The notes under the pieces: model-generated | The model's input: only the letters and a program-made list of their open reading frames with translations | Database searches by the model: none | Told to the model about the DNA's origin: nothing | Translations under genes and position numbers: made by a program | In this document: positions 28,250 to 39,833 of the stretch, piece by piece | Layout: the number at the start of each line of letters is the position of its first letter | How positions within the stretch are numbered: position 1 is the stretch's first letter | Assembly: GCF_002443255.2 (NCBI RefSeq) | Contig: NW_019211459.1 | Location: 22,536,330-22,600,329 of the forward strand | DNA: 64,000 nt | DNA from: Varroa destructor | Lineage: Eukaryota > Arthropoda > Arachnida > Mesostigmata > Varroidae | Direction of reading: 5' to 3'

Positions 28250-29345
28250 CAGTTTCGGCGTTGCCACTGCCGAAGTGGCCTAGCTGTGAATGACAATGAC
28301 GTTTCGAAGATACCGCTTCTCTTTGGGCCGCCCCAAGGCTGAACATCGTCGTCGAACGAGAGAACCCTGATAGTGGTGATGGTCCATCCGCGGAAAGTGG
28401 GAACAGGACCTTAGGAACGAGAAGAAGGCGGTGGTCGGATCATCGGTCGTGGTCGTACGCCATCACCGGCAGCGTAGAATGCTTGCCACTCGATGCTGCC
28501 ATAGTGGGCCTGCCCCAAACGGCTATCCACCTAACCAAAGGCGCCGTATTACACATTGCCCTTAAGGGGCAAGCTCAAGGTGGGACCTTTTACCATAGTA
28601 CACCGTCCGACAATGAGGGGACACTTCCGTCGATTAGGCGCCCCTCTATGTTACCACTACCACCTTCTCTTCTGGCCCGGCGACCAGCTTCCGATTAGGT
28701 GGCACGCGCAGCACCATGAAAAAGGAGAACGAAGATCCTGAGCTCACGCCTGCCTGCCTGCCTCCCTTCCCGATCTCTCTCCAGCCCCGGCAAAACTTCA
28801 CTCAGGCTACTGCCAACGCCGATGCCCCTTATGTTGATAGTGCTACTGCCTGCTCGACTGCTACGTAGCAGCGGTGCGACGAATGGAGAGCGAAGGCAAG
28901 AAAGAAAAACATGAAGAGCCTGCTGTAGCGGGAAACGGTGATGGCCTGGATCGGCCAGCGCTAGGACTAACGCTGGTTGGTTGGATCTTTGGCTTTTTGA
29001 GCTCTTTGCCTTGCCACATCGCCGCGGCGGAGTGACGGTCGGGGCAGAGCTCGGGTCTTGAGCAGTACGGGGAGGGCCTTTTCGGGTGGCTTTCAAAGTA
29101 ACGCCTAACGTTCGACCGTCAACTGTGGTGTGACTTTCGAAACAAGAGACGATCAACGTACCCACAGCACAGCAGCGGCATGAGCAGCTGAATTCCAATG
29201 CAGCGCGTCATGAAGGCAGTGTAGTCACCGTTGGCTGTCAACGGGCTGAATCAACTTCGAATATCGATAACAAAACAATTTACGCTTTTTAGCCGCTCGT
29301 CGATTGAGCCAAACAAGAGCAGGCACCCTGGCGAGCAAAACGAAA
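28250..29345. promoter_or_regulatory. GC-rich island immediately upstream of a possible first exon
   Basis: GC-rich, CpG-rich block with many CCG and CGG triplets and a short (CCTG) microsatellite at 28,749-28,763. It leads directly to the start codon plus splice donor at 29,346. A 167-codon minus-strand frame (28,695-29,198) has no recognisable domain, is arginine- and serine-rich as expected for random GC-rich sequence, and is probably spurious. The block is a reasonable candidate for a plus-strand promoter and untranslated leader. Confidence 0.35.
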
Positions 29346-29352
29346 ATGGCGG
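29346..29352 (+). CDS. possible 7-base first coding exon (ATG GCG G, then GTAAGT)
   Basis: An ATG in strong start context (A at -3, G at +4) is followed after four bases by a consensus donor GTAAGT (29,353-29,358), at the end of a GC-rich island. Many eukaryotic genes begin with such a tiny phase-1 first exon (Met-Ala-). No downstream plus-strand exon in the window could be joined, so the gene body is unidentified. It could lie beyond long introns or be missed here. The alternative is a chance arrangement. Confidence 0.3.
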
Positions 29353-29358
29353 GTAAGT

Positions 29359-32200
29359 GAGCGTCGTACAACAGACTTTCTTCACTCGGCAGCATCTTTA
29401 TAGAGGGTGCAGCGATTCGCTGATGTCCATGATGCTACATAGAGTGGGTATGGCTAAAGTCGAACGGATGGGTTAGCCTTATGCTGAATAAGTTCACGAA
29501 AAAAGTAGTTTTTTTTTGGTATAAACATTGCGTTCTGAATAATCGGTCAAGGTTCAGCGCTCCTTTCGGAATTTTGTTCATTCGATCATAAACGCTCAAA
29601 CTATAGACCAAAGTTCACTTTTAAAAGCGACTTTAGGGTGCAATATACCAAGAAAAAAAGCTGTCCGCTTATGTACTGTGTTTGATCGGTAATAGATAAC
29701 TGAAATCGTTAATAATGTTATACATTACCATGATAGCGGGATTAGTACGGCATATGCCTGGTGGTGATGTGTGTTTTTGAAGTATGGTAGGATTTATGTT
29801 CATACATGATCGTCTTCAAAATGCCTAACGATGATCCTATTTGTTTAACAATGGGTAACAACTATCCACAGGTATCAGGTCAGCACAAATATCTTTCGAA
29901 TACAAAAAGTATTTTTAAGAAACAACCTTTTATGTGGACTTGCCGCAGAGAATCGGCACTGGCAAGTAAAATGCATTGTTTGACTATTAAGAATTGGTGT
30001 TTTATGTGCTACGCCGGATATACAGAAGAAACAGTTAAGCAGTGATTCTTAAAGTTTAAATCGAAAAATAATCAAAGATCAATATTTATATGGAAATCTA
30101 CAGTCCCAGTAAATAATCTTCGCGTAGATATAAAGTTTTGAAAGAGGACCCAATTGCGTAATGAAAAACACTAAAGAGAAAGGAGAAAAATCATGTTTAC
30201 CTCATGTAAGGCGAGATTCAGCCTTTGACACACCCAATTAATGTTCGTATTATTACTAATGACATTAGGCAGTTGCTAAGTTGAGCCTGCTACCCTATGG
30301 ATATCAACTGCCCATAAAAGCGATCTGCCAAGACAAAGCGTTGAGGTTGGCATGGGGTACCCACCGCTACTATGCGACTCTCGGAGGAAACGAAAGCACT
30401 GAAACTGACAAGCCCTGAGTGCTTACACGCGTCTCGTAAAAATGCTGTCGAAAGAAAAAGCAGACGTGAAATCATTTTTTTAATAAAAACACACTTTTAT
30501 CAATTGAAACACTCGTGCAATAGAAGTGTTCTTAAAGTATCCGAGTCTGGTACGAGCGCTGCTTATGAGCAATAAAAAAGAGCGCTGCAGTACCCTGAGG
30601 TAATGATTGCCAGAATTGTTTTGCCTGAAGACTCGAGAAGCGTTTAGAGACTATGAAATTCACTGATAAACGCTTAAATTTTAGAAAGGGCTTGGGCTTT
30701 TGCGATTGGTGACTTGTTACGAAAGGATGTTTACCTATTTTAGCTAGCATCAACTGTACGAGTTGCAATTGTTGAATTGACTTCACCATATCGCATCAAT
30801 TTAATGAGCTTCAAGAGACATCAATAGAATCGTCGATTTGTAAATGGTCTTAAATGGCAGCTTCAGGCATATATCAACAAAAGAGATGATCTTAAACTGG
30901 AACGAACATAGTTTCTATTGAACACGATATTTCCTTCCCCGGTAGTGTTTCTGTGAATATGCGAAGTCGTACTATGTCGTATAGAGTTTTGCTAGGTGGA
31001 TAAGATAAGACTAATATGGCTGCGGAGTCCTCTTGAGTTAAACATAGCGGCTATAGAAGATTTATTACTAAATACCAAAACTAGACCGCCGGAAATATTC
31101 TTTCCACCACAGACAGGCCTGCTGCCCCAAGTGGTATAGAGGCATGCTGATTTATACGCGTTGTTTTATGCGTTGTGTAGCACCTATTGACCAAATACGT
31201 AACGAACCCCGGTTTCTTCGATTTTCAAATAACTATATTAAAAAACAATGGCTTCATAGAAGCGAAACTTGCTACGTATATAATATTGATATTAGCGACT
31301 TTGTGCCAAAATTAGGTCTCATTCGTTGGTACTCACTTTCGGCCAAATAACCACGTCTGTCTAAACAGAAGGTCCTTAGGACAATAGTCCAATAGCGTGA
31401 GGCAACAGGATTAAAGTACTATAGTTAAATAAAAAGAAATCAGTGGAGCTCAGAGAGGTTATTGCCGACCGTGTGTGGTACTATGTGTGTTTACTGTTTC
31501 CATTAACTAACAATATTAGGATAGATTTTTACCGCTCCTTGCTAATGACAACAAGGACAAACGTTAACTGCGTCGCATTGGCCCTTATTGACGAAAGTTC
31601 TCACGGTTCAAAACGCCTAGTGGTACCTCTATTAATCAGTTTCATAGTCATTGCAAATTCATTAAAGTTTTTTCATTGCCATGCATGACGTTTTTTTATT
31701 AGAACAAAACAAGGCTGCTATGATTTTGACGCCGTATCTTTAGCACGGGCCTTTTCTTAAGTTGACTTTTTTTCTTTAAGTTGACTTATTTTTAGTTGGG
31801 CTGGTATATGAGGTCGTAAAAAGCTCAACTCCTTTACCTTTTTTTTTTTTCACGTTTGTACTTGCAGCATGTGACGGGTGGTCTTAATGGAATCTTCATA
31901 TAAATTATGTTTAGTCGCATCAGCACTTATGGACATGCTGCCTGGCTAACTGGGAATCCGCGTCGAGATCATCGGAAGGGGTTTCAAACACTAAGATCTT
32001 CAACATCTAACAGGGGCAGTCACGCACGGCACAGTGGCTACATCTCGCTTGAGCCTATCTGCACTTTGTCGGTAATCGAGCACCCGAGTAGAAGAGGATA
32101 TACTCAATTGTCAGGACGCTCCCCGTTTTTCCCATTGTATAATTTCGTGCGCTTTGATGTCCTCCACTGTTGACCAACTTCATGAGATCGTATAGAACCC
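29359..32200. other. intergenic or intron of the 29.3-kb candidate
   Basis: AT-rich sequence with no identifiable exon. A short near-tandem duplication of a TTAAGTTGACTT motif lies near 31,758-31,790. The frames at 29,806-30,045 and 31,443-31,688 show no known domain. Confidence 0.35.
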
Positions 32201-32720
32201 ATGTCATAAAGCGGGTGGCAGTGGCCCTTATTCTTCCCTCTACATGTCACACATTGTCGAAAAGCCACCACGAAAAGAACGAAAGTCGGCGGAAGCAAAC
32301 GCATTTGTTGAGCTATGCATCCCTGTAACGCTCTACACTAACAGCGATTCGCCAGCCGCTTTTGCGTCTTCCTTCTTCGTCTACTCTTACTCAACCACCA
32401 TTAAAGGGCCTGGCTTACAAATCTATCAATGACCGCACCACACTTGCAGACTACACGCGGTTGGTGGGTGTTGACCTGGTTGGAAAAACCGCTTTCCCAG
32501 AGATATCCCCGGGTGATTCTAAAATACCCAAAGTCGACTTCGACTTTGACTCCAAGCCTATACTCCATCGAAAATCTGGCTGGGTGGATCGTTCGACGCC
32601 AAGCGTTGTGGCACCCCCATTCTGTCCCAAGTTACTCCATACACAGTGTCCGCCATTGAATACTTATCTATCTGCTTGCCACTGCTGTAGTACGGCGTTT
32701 CCTTAGTGAAGTGTGGCTTG
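32200..32720. other. moderately GC-rich block, no gene recognised
   Basis: Composition rises in GC and a 114-codon plus-strand frame (32,362-32,706) overlaps a 76-codon frame in another phase. Neither carries a recognisable motif, and no splice or start signal stands out. Confidence 0.25.
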
Positions 32721-35550
32721 CGATGGGTCGTTGTCACCAGGAGTGAGCGCGGCTATGCGTATACATGTGTTTAGTTTTCGTTTTAGGCGAGTCTTTAAGG
32801 CTCAGGCCGAGCGGCATACCCAACTGGAGAGATTATCGGCCGAACGCCCCAGGCAGGCCAACCAGCCAAACGGCTAGTGCAGCATAGCTATCAACTGTGG
32901 TCCCTATGTAGCGACTCTATGGCGAACTCCTTTTTCGCTATAGAACGTTAGGTGCACCAAGAGGCTGCTGTTGCTTCGGCTACAATAAAGTTCAGGAAGG
33001 ACAACAGCGAAGTGACAAAGTCAAGAGCCAATGGCGATGGGGTTCTTCGGGAGTATGCTCAGGGTAGGTATCAGGACACTGTACATAGATATAAAGCTAT
33101 ATCATCATTGTACTCACCGGTACAATACACAAGGACAGTCGGCACCATGGCGAAGTATTAACAAAATGTGCTGAAATGGCGGACAAAGGGAAGGATGGTT
33201 GCCGGACTGGAGCCTTCAGAATGAAAAAAGTTTCAAAGAGAGGAATATATGGCACGAAAATGCTTAGATGGGACGGCCCTTTCCTTTGTTATTCGCGACC
33301 ACCACTAAAAAACATGTTTAGCGAAAGAGTTTAGCACGGGTGGCGAGCCGGCAGCGGCGTCTACGTAATATCCTATTCGTTTCCGTTCAACCTTGCCATC
33401 TTCGTCGATTTCAATGCGCTTGCTGAAAGAAACGACGTAAATACATTAACAACATTATGATGATAACCTTCGCCCGTGGGCAGCGCCGTCTAGGAAGCAA
33501 TGTTCAAGCTGTGCAGCGTTTATACGTCGTATAATTGTGTTGCATGTTAAGCTGAACGACTTGCTTTCAAAATGGATACAAGCACGTTACCGACAGGCTT
33601 ACCTTTGCAATTCAGCTTTACGTAGATTTGAACCGTTCAAAAGAAAGATATATTTGTACGTATACACACAAAATGTCCAATGGTAAATTTCTGACGTACG
33701 TACGGCAAGGCGAGGATTTGTCTGGTGAAGAGGCGATCGCAGTTTAATAGAATTCAAATCACTCGATGTTCTAATGCTGATTTTTAGCTGAATTTCATGA
33801 TTAGCGAGCTAACGACCGTGTAGCCCTAATTTACTGTAGAGTTCCAGTAGAACATGCGTACAGGTATATGGCATAGGTATATGCTTCATATGCACACCGT
33901 TCTATGAAACAGAAACAATCTCTTATGCTCCAAAGCAAGTAAATCGGCCGTACTCGAATCAAGTGTCTTTATCTAGCTTAAATAATCTGGTAGAACGAGT
34001 CGCCACAACTTCTTGCCCCATTTGCCGAATTCAATTTGAATAATATAGTTGTTTGGGTAGGTATCTTCTTTTTTTATTTCGCAGGTCTAATGATGCGTTC
34101 TATGGAACCCGGATTCACCGAGTAGATGAACAGTTCCGTTACCGCTCGTAGGGCCAAGCCTTTAATGCAAATTTCCCTAAAAACTCGTCTCAAATACATT
34201 TGGAGGGCCTGAAGTTTGAGCTTAACCAAGAGGGTTTTTAAAAATAGCGTATGCTTTTTTGTATGGCACATATTGGAGTGGCACTCTGAGCCATAGAATT
34301 CTGCCGTATATGCCATACAAATCTTCAGCTGTTTCAACAGGTTCTCTGCCTCGGTTAAACACGAATAAAAAATGTCGAAATTACTGTTCTTCGCCAGATG
34401 ACATACCCCTTTTCAGAGCCCAAATTTAAGGTGAAATAATGTGATAGAAACAAAACGATACTGGTACTTTATAGAACATCGACAACGAATTACCTGAAAA
34501 TTGAACCAATCAAGAAAAACAGCTACCATCAGTTCGATGACCCAATATAGAAAATTTCCAATTCAAACTAAGTGATACATTGAAACTCTCCAGGAATCAA
34601 CAACTATTAGAAAATTATTAAATAAATATAATAATAAATAAAATAGACTATTAGAAGAAACTTGTTTTTCAATCTTCTTCAAAGATCAGTTCTATTTCCT
34701 AGTTGAACTCGGCCAGCTTACCATGGCCGAATATTAGGCGAACTGTGAAGTTACTGCTTGGCACATTCATTCGATCGGCATCCATATTATGTAATTTGCT
34801 TTTAAAAAGAAGTTCTAGACGTGTTGACAAATGTCTTCTGGCTTTGAACTGGTAATGGGACTATTTCTTCTCATCGAAATTTTTCTACGTTACAAAACAA
34901 AAGTTCGGTGAAACGCTTCCAGGACCGATTAACGATACCCAAAACGTATAATTCATATTTTGCTAAAATTTGGACCATTGAAATTATTGAATCAATTAAT
35001 TAGCGCTCGTGCCAGTCAGAGTTGACCGAAAGGCTTTTCGGACTGCTCTGATTCTCGGTGTGCAAATAAAAATAAAAAAAAAAAAAAACACTATTGATGC
35101 TGACAAACTGACTAAAAACAGAGATATTAACTTACCTCTTATTATATCTAGTATTAATATTAAGTAGTCCAAGAATACTGACTGTTTTAAGTCGACTTCG
35201 CGGAACATATTCATATGCGCCATTTTGATAGACGACCTTTTGTTATTTTTATGGGAACACTATAATTCCACTGCTGTAGGACTTATGTGATTTCTGAAAA
35301 ATTGCCATAAATAATTTTTGCATCTCTTAATTAACACCATTTAAGAGATCAATAGCCCCAGACGATCAGACAATAGCCTCACAATATACAATCGGGCCTG
35401 TTAAGACGGACGTACTAACCGGACAGTTCATGATATATGTGATTTGGCACTGTCATGGTGGGAGCAGACGCCTTCTCTGTTCACTAGTCCAGCGGTGATT
35501 TTTTTTATTGGTTTGTTGTAATCTTGTTAATTGTTGACCGTAAAAATCTG
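32720..35550. other. intergenic, no gene recognised
   Basis: AT-rich, with an A run of 15 at 35,074-35,088. No exon, RNA gene or intact element was seen. Confidence 0.4.
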
Positions 35551-36175
35551 AACTAATCGTTTGCTAAACGGTAGCGACTCCTAATGCGCGATTCCTTTTT
35601 AGTCCCACCAAAGACATGGTACTAGCTCCTTGTCACAGATTGTAAAGCAATTATTTTTTCTACTATGGTACTGTCACATGTGGTGCCCTGTTTAGCACCC
35701 GTGTCGGAACAATTGGACAAATGATTCTGCGCCAATTCGCGTGGCAACCGGCCATCAAACTTCTTTTTGCAGTTTGCTTTCTCTAAATGGTTTATAACCG
35801 GTTCGTGATAGATGCTCAGTGCCTGGATGATGCCGACTCTTGCCAAATTTTCACAATAAGCTCATCAACTTTTGTCACAACTAGTCGATCACTGCAGGGA
35901 GTACCTCTCATATTTGCGTATCGGAATTTTCAGTAAAAAATTAACAGGTCCACCTATCTTTCCGAATAAGTTTACCCGGCCCTTAGCAACACAGATTTTC
36001 GATGGCATTAAACAGCATTTGTGTCTTTGTCGCAATAAAATTGTAAAATCTAACGATTTTTTCACTTTCATTTTTTAGGCGTTTTATCTCAAGTCCCAAT
36101 GAAGACGTTCCAACAGTTTTAGTAAATCTATTACATCAAATTTCAGCCACCTTTGATAAATTTCTCATACGATAA
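35550..36175 (+). repeat. decayed interspersed repeat, copy B
   Basis: Begins with a block matching copy A (aaacggtagcgactcctaat, 35,565-35,584). It continues with blocks matching copy C: TTGTCACAGATTGT (35,630-35,643), a GCGCCAATTCGCGTGGCA stretch (35,731-35,748) against GCGTCAATTCGTGTCGCA in C, and an AATGGTTTATAA-like stretch. A possible counterpart of the end block lies near 36,140. The minus-strand frames at 35,622-35,846 and 35,889-36,071 may be remnants of a transposon protein but match no family that I recognise. Confidence 0.45.
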
Positions 36176-36650
36176 TACCAATTTGGAGGACCATCTGCTG
36201 CCTAAACAGCCTAACGTCTATTGAATACAAGAAACTTAATTTTTTTCATACGATTACAATGTCCGATCTAAAACATAAACGCGTTTCTCGCATTTCGATA
36301 CGCATACTTTCGCTTGCACAATTCAGTCTATAGAAGAATTGGACTGATCAGCAAATACTCAGCTGCCTGCCGTGTTGAAACATGTGCTCGGACACTCCAA
36401 TACGGAGTATAATAATGCGATACAAAATTTTTACTTGTAATTTTATCTCACCAAATCGAAAAGATTTCGTTGAGTTGCTTAGCTAAGAACGTACGTAATT
36501 TCTGTGTTACAGTCAAACGACTAAATAGAATCGATTCTATGTTTATATTACGACTAAAATATTTCTCACAATTAGTGTACATGCATTGGAGAACCGTACT
36601 GTACTTCTGCGGTCAGAAGACATAAAAACCAAATTATGTCGGCAGCCCGC
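36175..36650. other. intergenic, no gene recognised
   Basis: AT-rich interval between repeat copy B and a GC-rich block. Nothing is supported. Confidence 0.4.
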
Positions 36651-37220
36651 CCTCATGTATCTTAGTGCACAGTGCCAGTCTTTCTATTCGGTAAAGCCTC
36701 GAGTTCGCTCATAGAAGTAAGCACATTCTCGATTTGTTCATCTCGGGTTGCCCTGGGGCAGAAAAGCAGCTACTTTGCCCCCCTCCCCTCCCCCTATTCC
36801 CTCACCCATACATACAAACACCGACTTAGTATGACACCTCTTTTACTCTACGAAACCGGATATCCAGCTGAGGCTCACGCTTTCCACCATCTATCGATAA
36901 AGTGAGCTGGCTGGCACATGATCACAGTAGATGACAACAAGTAACTCGAGAACTGTGTAAGTAACCGTGCGTTGCAATTTAGCACGTGGGACCTCCAATG
37001 GGTCCTAAACAGCATCCACACCTATGGCCCATGCCTCTTCACTCTTCTGCTGAGTCCATCCCAGTTTGGTTGCAGCCCCTCGTATATGCTCCCTTCACTC
37101 TCTCGCTTGCCCTTACTGTGCTTAGTAACTTCCTGCCGCTAAATGGTGATCGCCGGGTTACCCCCGAGCGTTCTGTGAGCGTTCCCTCACTATGCAATAA
37201 CCCGCAAGAACCGCGTCCTG
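36650..37220. other. GC-rich, C-rich block, no gene recognised
   Basis: Contains a pyrimidine-rich run (ccccctcccctccccctatt, 36,779-36,798) and a proline-rich 99-codon plus-strand frame (36,986-37,285) without a known domain. It may be a promoter or leader, on composition alone. Confidence 0.25.
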
Positions 37221-37844
37221 TATTTCTCATTTTCTCACTATGTCTATTTGTGGATATGTATATACCATTAAACACCCATATCTAATGCCGACTTAACACC
37301 TGTTTGTAACCTAGTAATTGATGCTAATGGCGCCAATTACTCGTAGGAACAATTTCTGGATAAAAATTAATTTTACAGCTGAACACATCGTTGGGCCGTG
37401 GCCTGACACCTGCAAGCTACAACAGGTCGTGCCCCGACGAACTTTGCTTTGTACAGACAAGTGCAGTTGTTGTTGCTCCTACATCAGCGTCTAATGTGAG
37501 AAATATAGGCGGATGACGCCTACAGATCGCCCAATACTGTAGGAGACATTCTCTCACCAAGCGAAAACGCACAATGAGCCTAATCTACAACCCAGTTGCC
37601 ACTGAACCACCTACACCCAGAAGGCTAACGTAGCTTCCAAGGTAAGATCCTTTGGCCAGACTTTCCTTTTTTAAGCTTCTGTTTTTTCACTAGCTAGCCC
37701 GTGGCGCTCTTTTCTATGGTATCGCAGGACAAGGATTCAGGTAGCAGCCATGGCGGTGCGACTAAATATCCTCATTGTCACTTCCGGGTAGAAGAAATGC
37801 TAAGACAAGCTAAGAGTAAACTTGGCGCTTGATTAGAAAGATGG

Positions 37845-37970
37845 ATATAGATCGGCTCCGCAGTGGTACGGTAATAATCTGTTTGCGCCGTCAACTTAGG
37901 GACACATGGGGCGGTCTAGGTTCGAAACCGCGCATAGACAAGTTTTGCGTTCCGTAGAGGCAGCCGTCCG
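37845..37970 (+). repeat. possible tRNA-derived SINE relic
   Basis: An A-box-like string with GCAGTGGTA (37,861-37,869) is followed about 55 bases later by a B-box-like GGTTCGAAACC (37,919-37,929), the order and rough spacing of an internal RNA polymerase III promoter. The sequence does not fold into a convincing tRNA, so a decayed tRNA-derived SINE is likelier than a tRNA gene. The match was made by eye and is weak. Confidence 0.25.
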
Positions 37971-39028
37971 AAGTATCGCAGATCGACTTAAAAACCGAAT
38001 GTAGAAATCTCAATTTTTATTTATATGGTTGTAGGACCGCCCAAGTGTTGTTAAGGCTTCACTGGCCCAATATCCGCTTGAATGAAATAACTCTAGTTTT
38101 GTTGTAAGCGGATTTTGTACTTCATGCCGTTTGAGCTCGCAACCAAAAAGTAAAGCTTGACGGTAGAAACAACATCTTGATTTTAGGATTGAATAGGAAC
38201 TCTTTGTTGATAGTAAAAGTCACCTACGTGTTTAGCTGAAGATTTCGCCTGAATAGACACTTTCGAAAGTTTACCTAGCACTTTTAATCCGCACATTTAA
38301 AACCCTCCACCGATTTTGCATTGTTCGATCTTGGCACCATAATGTATTTTCTGCAAGAAAATCTATTCATAAAGGGCACATTTTTTAAAATTTCTCTTTG
38401 AATATCCAACAAAATAACTGCTATAATCTGATTCCCGTTTTGTCTTCTTTAAAATAAAATCTGGCGTAGGACATAAAACAACTTAAAAAATGTTCAGGTG
38501 TTTTTTAATTTAAGCAACAAAGAACTTTTAGTTAGCATATTTTGTTAAGTGCGGATCCCTAACATATGTTCAAGTATCCGCGTACCCTAATTTGTAGCCG
38601 ACTTGTGGAGGTTGCGTATAAGAAAGAAATGCTTCAATAAGGCAAGTTTGATATGTTTCACCATTCGTTCGATTCATTCTCATTTATAATCACCCACTCC
38701 TCAAAAATTTTACCGTATTTTAACACTAATGATCCAAATTTCCAAACGCTTTTGCAAATGAAAAATGCCAAAGAGCACTAGCTTACATATATATACTTTT
38801 TTTCTGAGTAATCTATACGCAAATCACGATTCGAATATTTTGGAATAATTTAATTTACGCCTTCTTTACGGATATCTGTTGAGAAAACGGGAGAGAGAGG
38901 TCCTAATTCCGTTTTGCGTCGCAACGCATTGATCCTCATAACTGAGGTGACCAGTCCAGCACCAAAGGCAATACTGCAGAAACAGTCATGTGTGCATATT
39001 CGAACTTATGGCAGTGTACGTGAATTGA
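37970..39028. other. intergenic, no gene recognised
   Basis: AT-rich, with no exon supported. Confidence 0.4.
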
Positions 39029-39277
39029 ATGTATGTAGATACCTTTCACTTCTTGCTTTATGCTTTGACACAAAAAAAAGCATATTTATCAGCTTTAGAA
39101 TTGTGCATCGCTAAGATGAGATTTTTAAAAGACGTTCATCGTAGGGAAAGACTGACTGCATGTAAATTGGTGTATGTATTGCTTGCACAGGCCCAATATT
39201 TGCTAACAACACAGACAATTGTTCACAACAGAATTAGGTTTTTAAATCGATATTTGGGTTACTTACATAAAGTATGA
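39029..39277 (+). CDS. unidentified 82-codon frame with poly(A) signal
   Basis: An ATG-initiated frame of 82 codons reads as a helical, leucine- and arginine-rich peptide (for example SALELCIAKMRFLKDVHRRE) and ends 15 bases before an AATAAA at 39,293-39,298. It lies about 560 bases upstream of the zinc-finger gene on the same strand. I recognise no family. It could be the last exon of an unseen gene, a small protein gene, or a chance frame in AT-rich DNA, and chance is a serious alternative. Confidence 0.18.
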   Translation: MYVDTFHFLLYALTQKKAYLSALELCIAKMRFLKDVHRRERLTACKLVYVLLAQAQYLLTTQTIVHNRIRFLNRYLGYLHKV

Positions 39278-39833
39278 TTCAAATAATACGATAATAAAAA
39301 CATGTAAGCAAGGTTTATTACATTTCAACAACTACATCTCATTAAAATCTTAATGTGCTACATTTTTGGGGTAACAACAGTTTACTGGGCATCATTCACC
39401 TGTTTAAACAACACCATTCCCAAATTAGACTCTCTCGATATAATAGAATTCCACCAACGGAAATTAAAGGAAGGGTTAAAGAATCGGGCGATCGGTTCGC
39501 CCCCTAGTTTTACACGATTTGAGCAACCGCAGCGCCCCCTTACTGACTAAATTGTTTGCATTTCGTGAATCGTCCTCTTCCCATATAACATTAACAGCAG
39601 ACTATGGCAAGCTTCTAAAATCGATGTAAAAGAAAAGCTGTACAGCCACAAGTCGATTTCTTCCTATGAAATGATTGATAGCGATCAAACGACCTGAATT
39701 TAACGAAGAACTTCTATGATGTAGCTCGACTACGCGTGTTCTATCGCCTGCATCGTTTGTGCGCATACGATACCTGGTTTCTGTGCGAGGTTAACGAAAA
39801 TCTCCAACAAAAGCTTCTGTTCAGTGAACTAAA

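Larger units (their letters stand above)
20952..28250. other. intergenic, no confirmed gene
   Basis: More than 7 kb of AT-rich DNA. Two weak signals are listed separately: an exon-like segment at 23,838-23,954 on the minus strand and a perfect 12-bp hairpin at 22,898-22,935. A 69-codon frame at 21,796-22,005 (plus) and a frame at 25,099-25,332 (minus) share a short EGR-x-NSN peptide, possibly traces of one repeat. Nothing else is supported. Confidence 0.35.

Noticed and set aside
28695..29198. 167-codon minus-strand frame
   Set aside because: Lies in a GC-rich island where stops are rare. Its composition is random-looking (S, R, P, A rich) and it has no domain or splice support.
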